64,000 nt of DNA from Hetaerina americana (GCA_022747635.1 JAKTNV010000006.1:72021590-72085589), one strand, 5' to 3'; positions 1-13,291 are shown, counted from the stretch's first letter. Translations and numbers: made by a program. The notes: generated from the letters alone by a model not told the origin.

Positions 1-2740
1 CTCAAAATTCAACCATCGGAACACACCCAGTTAAACGCTATTTCTGTGATTGTATGGTACCAAATGTATCTAAAAAATTGTTGGTGGCGCCGTGAAGGAG
101 CAATAAAAACAGAAAATAGTATGGCTAAGAACGAAATGATTAACCGGATTAGGCTATCAAATCAGTCTTCGGTTTATAGATTACGGTTTGGATAAGGTAT
201 CAGATCTGATGTGATAAAACTGTTCCACAGTAGTGAAAATACGTTCGCAAATTTCCATTCTATAATTAGCACTGAAAAATTGCATACGTGTTTTCATCAT
301 ATTAGCTTTGGATACATCCATTTCCGAGGGTATTTAGGTGACTCGACAAATTATAATAAAACCTGACGATATTCGGCTAATATTACATGTGTACGTAACT
401 ATAAGACGATTTTTTAAAATTGCATAATTCTTGCTGCCAGATTAATACGCTTTAAATGTTCTGAAAATTTAACCCGAGTCTAGAAATACATGCATCTGGA
501 GACCCGAATATTTGGAGCAGGGATATCCTATTAAATAAGCAGAATAAGAGATTAATTGGCAGGGAAAAGTACTTATTTTAAAATAAGCGAATGATTATTG
601 ATTATCGTAAAAAAATTAAAAGGTTTGTCACTTAAAAAAGTTCCATCGCTTGCTTTATCACGTCAATACCACCACCTGATGAGGAAGCAAGATTATTAGT
701 GATGTCTCTAGTTCTCGTTTTAAGTCGTTCGCAGTCCTTTTTAATATGCTTTTCAGTAAGTTTATGCACAGGGCATCGCTCACAGTATAGCTGTATGGTA
801 AACTCTGTTGCTCAATGAAATCATTACCTATTAAGACCTTATGTGGTTGCGTAAAAAAAAATTTGCAAAATAAATCGAAACTGGGATGAAGTCAGCGTAT
901 TATGTACAAGTGATTCCTCTCTGTAAAAGAGGAATGAATTCGTGTATGCCCTCTGCATAGCTCAGCCAGCTTCGCCTCTTCTCGCCGGCACCTCGTGTTA
1001 CTAGTCCAGTGGCTAAGTGCCCTACGCGTACTTCCCTCAACTTATTGCTCTCAATTTGGTCTCATTCCTCTTAGAACTCACGCCGCAATTCATGTCAGAT
1101 TTTAGATGGTATGTAGGGTGGTTAGTTAAGGCTGATGTTGTTCAATTGCCAGGGTTAAAATTTTTCTGCTGTGATTTCTTCATTTCTTCGGACGCCAACC
1201 TGAAATGGGATCCAGGTTAACCCAGCGGTCTTTTTGGAGACTGTACTTCATACAAGCCTTTGAAAATATGTCGGTAAGGGGTAAACGTGGTAAAAGTAAA
1301 AAACGTTCTTCCACACACATTTGGTGTGCAAATAATCTAAGTAGATACAATATTATCAATATACAATATAATCAATAATTGTTTATAGAAGACTCAATCG
1401 ACGTTTCAGGGATCTTTTGTTATGTTTTCGGATTTTGGCATTAGTTTTATTGATGATGCTACTTAAGGAAAACCTGAAGAGAATTTTGTCGCATTATGCA
1501 TCTAATTTTGTTGCCCGAAAAGTTTCCCGTGAGAATTGATGTCTCCCTGAAGGACGTTTTGAAAGAATATTTTCCGTTCATTCCCATTATTCTTTAGAGG
1601 CGAAAGGATAGAGTAAAATACCATTATGCATGCATGCGCATGGACACCAAATAGATATATTACCGTTTCCGTCTCTTTGGATTAATAAGAAATTGCTGAC
1701 AGCATTAGTACACGTTATCAGACAAACAATAGGTTGAATTGCCAAGTGTGGTATTAAGTATCAAAATAACATACGATCAGTAACAAGAAAAAATTAAGTG
1801 CATCAAAAAAATTAAGGAAAGTTCTAATACTTGATAGTATATTTGCCAATTTGGTAATCGTATGTATGATTTATCGTACTTAATACTGACAGTGCCAATC
1901 GTTGAGCGATATTTTCTTAATGGACGGAGTTCAGACGGAAAAATGTTTATAATGGAACCTCGATGAAATTAAGCGAACTGAAACGATAAGAGATATGAAT
2001 TGCGTGATTAGATTACGTTTATTTTATTTCAAAGGAGGGAAGAATAGGAACCGAACTTCAGGGAAGAATGACATATCGCCAATGAAAATAACTTGCTGGA
2101 AATATTTAGTCGCGGCCTCATAATACACTATATGGGCAAATATGTTTGCCTATTACGAGAAATTTACTTTTCAAATCCGGATTATTTTGCGCTGGCCTCT
2201 GCCATATTGTTTGACCTTGGAAATGCCACCGAAGTATCCAAGTCAATAACTTAATTGATAATAGAGGAAGAAAATATCCAAACCTTAAGGCAGGAGTTTC
2301 TATAGATACGAACCCCAAGTTATGTATTTTAACTGATTCATTGAAATTAAGTATTTATATTCAAAGAATAGAAACAGACCTAGAACGATTTTTTATGGAT
2401 TACCCGGTCCCTTTTTTTAGATCCATTTAGGCCATTGAATCTTGCATAAATAGGTTGAGTTGACCGATGAAATTTGACTTTTTTGCCGAGTGATCAGTTG
2501 TCAACAATGCTCACTTAGCCATAAAATGTGATAGAAATATAATAACTTCTGGTATGCATGCATAAATTTTAAATGAAGCTATGAAGCCTTTTTCATTTGT
2601 GCATGTTTGGGTACAATTTTAATTAGCTAAAGAATCACTTGCTCAATTTTCAATGTGTGGTTTTGCATCCGATATTGGAGATATAACTAGGATAATTAAA
2701 AACGCTCCATATCAAAGTTTTAACGAGCCTTTTCTCAACA
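1..2740. other. non-coding flank, no recognised feature
   Basis: AT-rich sequence with short chance ORFs only. CpG dinucleotides are frequent here, about two per 60 nt in the first lines, unlike the gene body further right. It may be upstream sequence or the intron preceding the EGF2 exon. Confidence 0.5.
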
Positions 2741-2749
2741 TCCTAACTC

Positions 2750-3625
2750 AATGTCCCTGTCATCAATTCCCTCCTCCTTATGAAAGCCCCTTTGCCTAGT
2801 GCAATTCTTCTCCTTACATCCCTACTACTTTGACCATTTTGGCCTAAAAGACTACCGAGATACGTACACTGTTCAACCTGCCCTAGTTTTTGCCCTCCTA
2901 TTTTAATTCCTTGGCCCTTCTCTTTCTGGAAAATCGCATTACCTTTGCTTTATTTATTTTAATTCTCATCCCATATCTATCGCACTGAATTTCCAATTCA
3001 CCCAGCAATGCTTGCAACCACTTTGCTGACTGACAAACTAGAACTTGGTCATCAGCAAACCCAATTGATTTTACGTATTCCACGCCGACTTTCACTACTA
3101 CCTCAAGTTTTTACCATGCCTCTTTAATCATTTCCTCCACATATATGCGTTCAACAGCACCGGTGATGTTGGATACCCCTGCCTTACACCTCTTCCTAGC
3201 ACTGCCCATCCGTACTCTCCATCCCCCACTCGCACCTGAGCAGTTTGAGGCATGTGCAGGTTACAGAATGAACTCCTGTCCCTCCAATTTATACCTATTT
3301 TTCGGAAAATACATACTCATTAGTTTTCCCAATTCATTGCATCAAGCGATTTTTCGAAATCAACGAAACAAGCAAATAGGTCCTGATTGTATTCTATATT
3401 CCGCTCGATTAGTGATCTCATTACTGCAATGGCATCGCGCGAGCCTCTCCCCGTCCGGAAACCAAACTGATCATCCCTTAAGCAATCATTTGCCCTACCC
3501 TCTATCCTTTTGTTGGCGATCCTGAGAACAGCTTCGGCCACGGATGAAATCAAACTTATTGTTCTGTAGTCCTCACATGATGGGGCCTGTCCAACTGGTA
3601 TATTTTGGCCCCATTTATGCAGCTG
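2750..3625 (-). mobile_element. LINE remnant, reverse transcriptase fragment
   Basis: Read on the minus strand, three pieces of a non-LTR reverse transcriptase occur in order: DYRTISLIS and DQFGFRTGRGSRDAI (3320-3560), GVRQGYPTSPVLLNAY (about 3140-3200), and the catalytic box FADDQVLV (about 3040). They lie in more than one frame with stops between, so the copy is dead. Sequence style matches the plus-strand remnants at 37.9-38.6 kb and 55.7-56.0 kb. Confidence 0.8.
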
Positions 3626-3639
3626 CGTGATCATATGAT

Positions 3640-4395
3640 GAATACGTAATAATTTCATAATTTTCATGTGGATCACTAATTTCATCTGTATTTTAATCCA
3701 GCGCGTTACATGATGTACGGATCTGCCGTTACATGTGATTTTCATTTAATAGGAATACTTTTATCCTAGTCGATTTTATTATTACCCCCAATTAATCGTT
3801 GTTTACCCCCTCCATCTACTGCCCAACCATGCTTTTAAATCACCATGCACTAAATTATATTTAATTTTGCCTATCTACGATACACGTGAAAACGTTTTTC
3901 ATCATCACATTAAAATTTGCATGCTATTCGTTAGGTATGTTGGCGCAGTCATAGGGTGTTTCGAAAACAGAATAGTGGTTGAACCGGCAAAGGTATCATT
4001 AAATATATTCTAATGGCATAAAAAATGAACAATTAAAATGTTCTTTTAATAATAATTGAAAAAATCAGTTATTGCTACGAAAATCCTTCCATCTCAACAT
4101 TAAAATAAATCATTAAAATAAAGTTGTAATTTATTTACATTTCAATAATAACACGGGAAATATTTGGCCATCCTGCCCTTTGCCATGCTCTACTGTTTAC
4201 AGTACCAGTAATGTATGAATTGTAAAATAAACCGGTAGCATTTATTTGCCTTACTCCAAAAATGGTTAATATTAATCACTAAAATTCAGATATCCATATT
4301 GTTTAAACATTTTATGAAAAATAAAATGTTTTTGCACCTGAATATTCATTCCATTTAAGTAATGAACAATAAATACACCCAGCCTCTTCTTTTTT
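3640..4395. other. AT-rich non-coding stretch
   Basis: Nothing recognisable on either strand. Confidence 0.5.
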
Positions 4396-4399
4396 TTGC

Positions 4400-5260
4400 G
4401 AGCACCTGTTTACGATAATGAAAACGTCCTTGCATGGGTACGCGTGCGATGGGCTATTTGAGGATGCTCTTCATTCCCCGGAAACCTGTGTTCGTCCCCC
4501 ACTAGAACTAAAGCAAGAGAAGTACAAACAAAAGCGGCTGAAGTAATCCGAGAGGGACGGACCAATTGGGAGCAATTAAAGCGTTTCTCGCCCCGGGGCG
4601 AGGAAAAGGGGAAAGTGGGAATGAAGATTACATGCACACGGATGCGCTCCTCAGAGAGCGAAGGTTTCCCGCTTTACCCTCGGAACAACGAGCGTGGGGT
4701 ACTCACTCCATGAGAAGCCGGGGGTCAGTCAGGGCATGGGGCCATCGCCCGTCCCCTTTCCTCCCGTCTGCCCTGCTTCTCTCAAGGCCCGCATGTCTCT
4801 CTCCTCCTCAGACCTTTTTTTATATACTCCTCCTCCTCCTGCCCATCTCTTATATTAATTCCTTCAAGGGAAGGGGACACTGGAAGGCTTAGGGGGAGGT
4901 GAAGAGGGGCAATGGTGGTGGGTGGGACATGAAGCTCTCGGGCCTTGGGTTTGAGAGGAAACAAGGGATCGAGGGGGGGGGGTGGAGAGGAGAAGGAAAA
5001 ACACCGTCTGGTATGTTCATGCGGTGGTGTCAGCTCGGACCTTCATTTGTACCACCCGCACCAATATCCCAACCCTTAGTGGCGATGGAAATTTCGGTGG
5101 TATTTAGATGTGTTGTTGGACGCCCAGAGGAGGGAGTCAATTTGGCTGTCCAACTTGAGGCATCTTGGGGCGGGAGGACGGATTTGAATTGATGGGCCGG
5201 CTTCGGTAAGGCAAGGAGCATTGTCTTTTTTTTCTGGAGCACTCGCTATCAGGGGCAAGC
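4400..5260. other. GC-rich patch without an identified gene
   Basis: This patch is clearly richer in G+C and CpG than its surroundings, with purine-rich (around 4600, 4890-5000) and pyrimidine-rich (4750-4850) runs. Overlapping ORFs of 60-108 codons occur on both strands, but their proteins are low in complexity and none matches a fibrillin N-terminus. It could be an unmethylated promoter or first-exon region or simply a GC-rich segment. Confidence 0.35.
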
Positions 5261-7060
5261 CTCAAGTGTAATAGGTTTGAATTATTTAATGCTCCCTTTT
5301 TGCTCCATTGCCTCCACTGGTTTGCCAGACGCTATTCTCGAGATGAAATGCACAAAGTAATCAACCAATGGTCCATGTTAGACCCGCTCAAGTAGGACGA
5401 AAATTTTGTGACGCCAACATTCCGACTGCCCCAACGGAAAAGGCAGTGACTCAATACGCGTCCCCTTTTGCGGCCTAAGGTCCTCCGCCTCTTTTGCCGT
5501 TATGAGTCTCTTTTTCTCCGGAGGACTGCGAAAATGTATCATTAAATCAATAAGGACCTGCATAATGTAGAGGTAATCTCACTTCCTCACCAAGCTCCTT
5601 GGTTCTCTAAAACGTGTGGCGAATATTACGATTTCGATTTTCTACGTCTTTTATCTTCAACCCACGTGCAGCACTTTACAGAACGTGAGTTTAAGACAAA
5701 ATATTCCTATGTTTGTGACATTTATTTAGTGCCAAGAAATGTGTTTATCTTTAATTAAATCTTGTTATCGAAACCGTCAATTAAAATCTCTTTCCAACCG
5801 AAGCCTCCAAAATTTGCACAAAATCTTGAATTTTCATTGCTTGTCATCGAGTGCTACATAACAGTAATTCGTACACCACCCTCCGCTACATAATGTGGGT
5901 TTAGCCGTAAAATACAACAGGAAAATAATATTGTAGTGCGCATTTTTTGGTGGTGTGGAAGGCTAGGTCATGTCTTTCTCTTTATTAGGAATTTGTAGTC
6001 ATTTCATGTTGAATAAATTATGCTGAAAAACATATATTTTTGTTCTGTATCATTAGTATGGTTTACACCTTCTATGCTTGTTCCGGATCAAAGTTCATTC
6101 TATTTCTATTTCCCTTCGTCCCTTTGGTTTATGTGAGATAGCTAACTTTGATAATCTTCCTTGGTGCATTCGTTCAACTTTTTCTTTCCAGTTGAGTTTA
6201 TTCTTACGTATTTCATTTTTCAGCTATCGAGAAGGTGTCTAGATTCTATCTTTTGGACTGATTTGTCTAATTGCCTAATATGGGTTCAATCTTTCACGGA
6301 TCGGATTAATCCCATTTCCGCCAGTCGACTTTTTGTACGATATTTTTGTTAGGTTGTAAGAATCACATTCCCTCACGTCTGAGGGCGGGTACTTCGATTA
6401 TTCTGCAGGATTTAAATTGTTTCTTTTCTCGTGTTGTTTGAAGAGGTCGTGTAATGGCGCTCGCACATACAACTTAAGTTTATCCTCTCTTTTGTCGTTT
6501 TGATTGTAATTATGTGATTTATCCTACCCTAGCAATTTCAAGTTTTGGGCTTACAGAAAATTTGATCCTTCAATACTATACACGAATTAGATCGTATTGG
6601 GTTTTTTTCCCCTAAACGAAGGACTTTTATGTTTTTTATAGAAATAGTATTCCTTGACTGCGAGTTGAAGTTACACATATTTCTCTAGAGATCATGTTCG
6701 GTTTCCTTCTATCAAATCATCGGATCAAAGTTTCAAGCCCTCGCCACGATTCTTTTGGCATCGGGAGTAGCTCGTGAGTCAGCGTACAGAGTAGGTGCCT
6801 GGAGTGTCGCTCTGCGTCATCTTCCACTACCCAATTGGGATGGCGAAATGTTCATTGTGCCCATTATCATAAGGACTTATTGTCCGTTCCATGGCAATTC
6901 TCGATCCGTTTCTACATCATTTTGAGGATGGCGAATTGCTCAAAATTGATAAAAATTTGCACATTAACATTCGTATTTTGCAGGCACTAGTAGGCAGTAA
7001 TTTTGTTCGCTGTTAAAATAGAACAGAATATTTTGTTAATAATTTTGTTCCTAAGTAAAG
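5261..7060. other. non-coding stretch, no recognised feature
   Basis: Moderately AT-rich with regular CpG. No cysteine-rich exon resembling fibrillin EGF1 or the N-terminal unique domain was found. Confidence 0.45.
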
Positions 7061-7069
7061 ACTTAGGGT

Positions 7070-7785
7070 GGGGACTTCACACAGATTGTGGTAGGCAAGG
7101 CCTTTAAATCGCTCCACTGGGTCATGCGGAGCCTCAAAGGAAGCACTAAATCAACTAAAGAATTGGCCTACAAAACAATTGTAAGGCCTATTGTCGAATA
7201 TGCGACCACAGTATGGGATCCCTTTGAAATAGGGCATGTGAAAAAATTAGAAGCAGTGCAAAGGAAGGCTGCCAGGTACGTTTTAGGGCGACATAGGCAG
7301 ACCGACAGTGTAAGTGACATGCTAGGCTCACTAGGATGGGGGTCACTAAAGAACAGACGGAAGCTGAATAGACTGTGTGCCATTTTTAAAATATTGAAAG
7401 CTGACGGAGGCTGGAAAGAACTGAACGAGAGTGTAAATAAGCCATGTTATCTCGGCAGGAATGATCACCCGCTTAAAATCAAATACATGCCCCAAAGGAC
7501 AAACACCGCCAAGTTTTCGTTCCTAAATATGGGAATCAAAGAGTGGAACCAGCTGCCTGATGAACTCTTTAAGCCCTTACCCAAAAGCATTAAATCATTT
7601 AGGCGTGAATGCAAAAGGTATACATGATGGGATTGTTAAATGACACTATTTAATGGCGACTATTTAATGACACTGTGATATGTTTTAAGAATGACTACTG
7701 TTTGTTATATCATGTCATTGCCACCCGGCTTATCGCCTAACAGCAATGTATCCCAAATAAATAAATAAATAAATAAATAAATAGC
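7070..7785 (+). mobile_element. LINE 3' fragment with (AAAT)n tail
   Basis: An open frame at 7088-7627 encodes the C-terminal end of a non-LTR retrotransposon ORF2, with the typical IVRPIVEYATTVWDP and KKLEAVQRKAARYV motifs that follow the reverse transcriptase. The frame ends with TGA, a short 3' UTR follows, and AAAT repeats at 7755-7783 mark the 3' end. The 179-codon piece is intact but 5' truncated, as usual for target-primed insertions. Clade uncertain (CR1/Jockey-like). Confidence 0.85.
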
Positions 7786-8815
7786 CAGAAAATTGCTTTG
7801 TCAAATTTGAATTTATATGGGACATATTTATTCTGGCACATGGCAAAAATTCGCGTTTAAATACGGTGCAAAAAAATCAAATTTATCTGCGGGAAACCCA
7901 GGTATTTTTCAAGAAAGAAGAAAATAACTTTAACTGTAAAAATGACTACTGAAACGAAAACATTGTCTTATAAGCAAATAGATATTTCGTTCTTCCTATT
8001 GAGAGAATTATATATCCTGATCATTTCATAACATGTGGATTTAAAAATGTAACTAATTAGACGAACATATCGACATTAATATGTAGCGATTGACCTGTCG
8101 TTTCTCGACTATGGTATTGCATGGGTGATATTCACACATTTTAAGGTTCTGGAGTCCAGAAAATTTCCTCAGTCTGGCAGGAATTAGAAGAAAGGATTAA
8201 GTATTTCTTCATGCTATATAAATTATTTCCAGTGACTGACACGCGCAGATGAAGGACTTGGATAAACGCCGGCGGCCTGTTGTAAAACGCTAATGAAGCG
8301 GCTAGTATCAGACAGTGAATGCGTGCAATGTAATGCGAAGGACGCTCTTCGAAGGAGTTCCAACGGAAACCCCGTAATGAATAATTAATGATTCCCTGGC
8401 TATTTGAAGCCTCTCGATCGGAGTTGGCTCTGTGATGTTAGTTACATCTCAATCAGAAAAAAGTAATTTGTTCTCGTTTATATGTTGAAACTTGAAGCAG
8501 CTTTAAACAACTCAGGCAGATTAGCATTACAGGTTTGCGAAAACCCTTAAATAATCGGTTAGAGTCATTTCGTCGCAATGCTCTTTCCTCATTTTATTTG
8601 TTATAATTCTCTGAATCATCCTGGAAACTATGATTGCATACCAAAATTCCTTCATGTTCACATTTACCAATGGCGTTGTAAATAAGATAAATCTAATATC
8701 TCATTGCGTCACTTTTAGTTGGTATTCTTTTCATTGTTCCAATCATGATCAACTTATCTTCATGCTGCGTGCTATACTTCAGCATCATTCAGTATTTCAA
8801 TCCTATTATTAATTG
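7786..8815. other. non-coding stretch, no recognised feature
   Basis: AT-rich, without convincing exon or repeat. Confidence 0.45.
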
Positions 8816-8819
8816 ACTA

Positions 8820-9400
8820 CAGCACTTCACTCTTCCCTGTCTAATGCTAACTCCCTCGTAAGCTCCAACAGCTCTTACGTCGAATGCCCTTCTTCTATTA
8901 CCCTCTGTATTTCTCCCTTGATCTTCCGCATGCCTCCGTCCCTTCCATTATGGTCCCAACAAATTCATTATGCCATAGGTTCAATAGCATAATGAATTTG
9001 TCCATGAGGTTCTTCTTTTTCTTTTCCTCTTCTAATCTTCTGCTTATTCTTCATTTCTTATCCTGTCCTTCCATTTGATCTATAGCATTCGCTCCAGGAC
9101 AAGATTTCGAAAGATTCTATTCTTCTTTGGTCTATTTTTTCAGTGGTCCTTGTCTCTGAACCATATTCCATGCCGTGCTCCGCACGAAAGCTTCATGTGA
9201 CGCTTCCTCGTTTGTGAACCTATCTTCTTTAGGGATAGTAGTTGGCCCTTCGTGGTCGGCGCCTCCTTTTCTAGAGCTAATCGCCGCTCGGTATCCGTCA
9301 AGCTCCTTTCATCCCGTTAATCTATTTCCGATGTAAGGGAACGAATCTACTTGTTCTAATTTCTCTCCTCTTAACAGCTGCCTATACCTAAATTAATCAT
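8820..9400 (-). mobile_element. LINE 3' remnant, RTE-like
   Basis: On the minus strand the segment reads as the C-terminal end of an ORF2: a QVDSFPYIGN box (about 9350) and then a YGSETRT...EKIDQRRIESFEI box (about 9100-9180), with breaks between. The same boxes occur in the RTE-like LINE at 17.1-20.0 kb, so both probably belong to related families. Confidence 0.65.
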
Positions 9401-10361
9401 GATGTGCCCTAATCATGCGAATCGTATTAAAATGCACTGAGCAGTACCATTGTGGTGCAAATGACTTTCGTAGAAGCCGCGGAAGACACTCGAATTCCCC
9501 ACTCATCTATTCCATTTATAATGTTAAAAAAGTTCTGTTAAGTAGTTGAATTGGTATCCAATGAAAAGTTTAACTCCTCCGGGAGATTCAAGATACTTGT
9601 ACTATGGAATTCGATGAAAAAAATTCAATGATCCACAGGAATGAATTCGTGAGGAACCTATCTAATACGAACTTGAGAGCGCATGAAGGGTAGGAATGGC
9701 GCCTCTACTAGAAACTGGGATACCTATCCTTTTTTCATCTGTCAACATTTCGGATTTCTGATTTTCCGCAATTTTTTTTAATTACAGGGATGTATTTTTC
9801 CCTTTTATGGATTTCCAACCGGGAAAGTATTTAATACATTTTTATTAAATTATTTATGCAATAAGTTATTAAAGGAGATAATAATTGTCAAGTTTTTAAA
9901 ATTGATTTTATTTCTATTCTTTCACAAGAAAGTATCAGCATTTTCTCTTTAAATTAGAATGGCGAAAAAAAATATTTTGTTGTTAGTATCGTTGAGAAAT
10001 GTTATTCTTATTTTCATTCAAGAAAATTTTTAAAAAATATACTGCAATGAGCTATGTTAATTAATTACTGATAATGGAATTAATTTTGTTAGATGAAATG
10101 CATCTTTTACAAAAAATCACCGTTGGACAAAATCCAGTATTTCTACGACGTAGTCAATTAATGGATAGTGTGGCGGCTTAATCATTATTTTAAAAATAGT
10201 CTAAGGGTGCATGACGAAATACAATATGACGTGGTTAGCCAACAGAAAAATTTAAAAAATCTCGTCTAACTAGATCAATGACAAGTGATGATTATGGTAA
10301 TGATATTTAAAGACTAAATTGTATATATCCAATGACTTATAATCGTTTAAATGTTTTTCAG
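9401..10361. other. AT-rich intron/flank before the first exon seen
   Basis: No feature recognised apart from the splice acceptor TTTTTCAG ending at 10361. Confidence 0.5.
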
Positions 10362-10460
10362 GTGGAAATTCTTGCAAGGCGATTTGCCTAAATGGAGGGA
10401 CTTGCAGCGGATCAAAGTGCGTCTGTCGTCATGGATATCAGGGAGAGTTCTGCGGTGAAC
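10362..10460 (+). CDS. fbn: fibrillin exon 1 of window: EGF-like domain 2
   Basis: Encodes one EGF-like module of 33 codons with six cysteines in EGF spacing (SCKAIC, GTC, KCVC, EFC). There is no D-x-D-E-C calcium signature, as expected for the N-terminal EGF domains of fibrillins. Acceptor TTTTTCAG and donor C|GTGAGT are good; both phases are 1. The last base joins the next exon to give the Pro codon of GEPIC. Confidence 0.9.
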
Positions 10461-10664
10461 GTGAGTGAACCAACATTTACGAGTGTTGTCTTTATATATT
10501 GAAATGTTTTCTGTGATGGATGTATGTACTTAGAGTGGAATTCATACTTCATATAGGTGAAATTCACTCCACTCTGTAGTAAACGTGCCTTATTCGAAAC
10601 GCCAACCTTGTCCAAAGCATAAAAAAGAAACTTGATAAACTTCTGGAACAGCTCTCAGTTACGG

Positions 10665-10832
10665 TAGAAAAAGAAACTTTGCACTTCCACATTGAAATTT
10701 ACACGACCTCGCACGAAAACTTCGCACGACCTCACAAGGCATCAGGTGCACCTGATGATGATGCGCAGCATCGAAGCCATGATCGTGTGAAGTATTAAAT
10801 CTTAATGTGGAAGTGCAAAGTTTCTTTTTTTA
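10665..10832. repeat. inverted repeat, Penelope-type terminal repeat remnant
   Basis: Two diverged arms meet head to head near 10748. Both outer ends share AAAGAAACTTTGCACTTCCA (left, about 10671) and its complement (right, about 10804-10824). The outer ends and centre resemble those of the near-perfect palindrome at 39035-39217, so the two are members of one family. It lies in intron 1. Confidence 0.7.
10749..10787 (+). ncRNA. degenerate hammerhead ribozyme-like motif
   Basis: CTGATGA (10752-10758) is followed by a 5-bp helix II (GATGC/GCATC with loop GCA), then GAA and a damaged helix III, then a C and GTG pairing with CAC just before CTGATGA. The base expected as A15.1 is G and helix III has a mismatch, so activity is unlikely. 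An extra T separates CTGATGA from helix II, as in the copy at 39 kb. Confidence 0.45.
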
Positions 10833-10834
10833 CC

Positions 10835-11610
10835 CTCATCATGAAAGAATTCCACAAAGTTAAGCCTGAAACTGTCATGTTTATCTCACTGTCAATTACT
10901 ATCAGGTGATGTTGATTGCTCATCACATAAATTTTCCGATTTTTGAAATGCCGGAAGCAACAAGTTGCTTGACCGGAGCAACCAAAACGATTTATTTATT
11001 TAAGCTTCGTGAATCAGAAAAGCAAATTACCTTCGGTAAATTATTTTTTAGCGCATCTCCCGATCCGAATTTTGATTGCACTTATTTCAAAATTGTACAG
11101 ATTTATATTTCCTAATGTATATTTCCTAATGTATAATTTAGAATAATTTATTTGCATTGCATCTTAATAATAATGAATTATTCTAGTTATATCTAATAAG
11201 ATAATTAAAATTCCCTATAATTATTCTGAGTTTGTGTCCAATTATATTCTCGTATATGGGCGATTTAATTAATGGACCGTAATTTATTTAGTCGTACAGT
11301 TCTTGCAAATCCTTAAAGAAATACAAGATGTAAAAAGTAAATTGGGTTCATAAACTTGAATTTTGTGACCAATAAGCCATCTTTCAAAGTATACTGTAAC
11401 GGTGAAGAATAACTCTTTGTTTCTATTCATCATAAATCGTCCCCATTTGTACTTCAGGAACAAGTATACTTTTTTGCTATTGGCCGCTGTCGTAACGTAA
11501 GCATTGAGTTGACGAAATTGGCCTTGCAAATATTTCTAAGACTTTCTTTTCGCTCCTTTGTATATTTTACAACATGATTCCACGCGTTTTGTAACTCTGC
11601 TGGGAATTAG
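10835..11610. other. intron 1, right part
   Basis: AT-rich; no feature apart from the acceptor GAATTAG at 11610. Confidence 0.5.
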
Positions 11611-11706
11611 CCATCTGCAGGGAGCCTTGTTTGAACGGTGGCCGCTGCATTGGCCCGGATAGGTGTGCCTGCGTCTATGGCTATACCGGTAGAAGATGTG
11701 ATGCAG
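11611..11706 (+). CDS. fbn: fibrillin exon 2: EGF-like domain 3
   Basis: One EGF-like module of 32 codons: [25 protein letters not shown] and RRC supply the six cysteines. This is the most recognisable fibrillin EGF3 sequence, directly preceding the hybrid domain. The acceptor at 11610 is required because a later AG would lose the first cysteine. The exon is rich in CpG. Confidence 0.93.
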
Positions 11707-13291
11707 GTAAGTGCTTTAATTGAGACAGGACATTTGGATTGGGTAATAAAATAACGAGGCTCAATTACTGCTCACTATAAGAGTTCCGAAATGAAATCTA
11801 GTGCATTGCTTTCAGGTTTTGGTTGTACAGTATACAGAAATGGAATCTAACGGCTATCGCAACATTGCTTATACGTATGCATACAGTTGATGCTAAGAAG
11901 TAGTAGCATTAATAGTACAGCTGATTTTAGAGCACGTTTTTGGTATTGTTTTTTTATAAATTAGCCATAAACATGGAAATAATTGTGTAAAAAATGTCGT
12001 CAATAGTGGGATTAGTGCCTTTGAGCTGTATAGTGTGGAACCTTCATCAGAGTTAAAGAGACTTTAATGCGGTCAAGAAATCGGTTATTTTGAATCATTA
12101 AGAGTCATGTAATGAACGCATTCTGCAAATATGGAGATGTTCGGTGTATTTTCAAAGCATAATAAACATATTTATTCAAAGTTTTTTTTAGTATACATGT
12201 TCCATGTTGAATTGATGAACGCTAACAATGTCGACCGTGCCTGCTTGGTGGGCAATATCCTCGCAGCTAACAGACTCTGACTCGACTCACACTAGTTCGA
12301 TTTCTACGTCATGCATCTATGTTGTGTTTCAATTTTTCTGTTGTAATAATATTTTCTCATGGTAAGAAATATCCTCACCGGCCCGTGCACCCGAAATCCA
12401 AGTACCTAATACAACGTTAACTTGTATAAATATAGTGATGCTTGTTTCGTATAACAGCTTCGCATATTTTAATTCATTAAAGTCATTGATGACGGGATGA
12501 TATATTTCGTATGCCTTACTTAATTAAGCCTTATTCTCGAGTGTGTTTTTTATAAAAAATCAAACCATACTGCTGTGATCGTAAAGCACCGAAATATTTC
12601 CTTTTCTCAAGACGGCTTATGCGACCCTTGGAAAGTATTCTCTCTGTGCTACAAAAAAAAGAAAGGTCACGTTCTTAAAAATTCCCGCTGTCATCCGGAA
12701 GCCCTTTATTTGTGTCGTCCATTGAATAAGAAATTCCATGCAACATTACGAAATCTAAATCGCATAAATTGGGATGAAAATATAAATTTTACTCTAGGTA
12801 TTTCAAGCTACCACCAGTCGCCAAGTGTGTATTTCACTCATTCTAAAATAAATGTCTATAATTTTTCATTCGCGAAGTCAGCTCGCCTTAAAGTATTGCG
12901 GTCAGTTATCCAGGGCGAGCAGAATAAAAAGCGGACGCATCAAAGTGAATGCGTCTGTACAGAAAAGGCACGTTAGAAAAAAGTTCTTCCGAGGAAGTCA
13001 TCCCGCGGATGATTTTTTGCGTCCAGGCAAGAGGATTAGCATGCTCAGCCACCGCGGGGCCTTTTTTTTCTCTCGACTCGTTAAGTGACCCATTCATTTC
13101 AGCAGGCGCGGGGATCTTTTTTTCTGCATCTCGGATCCCTTCTCGGAATTTAAGCAAATTTTTACTCCGAGTCGTCTTCATTCATCGTCTTATCTCTCTC
13201 TTTTTTCCTTCGTCCCCAAAAACCCTTCCTCACACTCCTCCTCGACCCCCAAACCTTTTTTTCCGCCGCCCCCAACCAACGGACACGCCAG
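11707..13291. other. intron 2, GC-richer towards its 3' end
   Basis: The left part is AT-rich. From about 12890 to 13290 the G+C and CpG content rises and a C/T-rich run leads into the acceptor CGCCAG. A 133-codon ORF at 12575-12976 has no recognisable domain and is not called. Confidence 0.5.

Noticed and set aside
4566..4892. 108-codon ORF in the GC-rich patch as a candidate first exon or gene
   Set aside because: No Met context, signal peptide or domain that I can support, and overlapping ORFs on the other strand are equally open because of base composition.
1..10361. Fibrillin EGF1 or N-terminal unique-domain exons
   Set aside because: I looked for cysteine-rich exons with phase-1 borders and found none; they are presumably upstream of the window or too diverged to see by eye.
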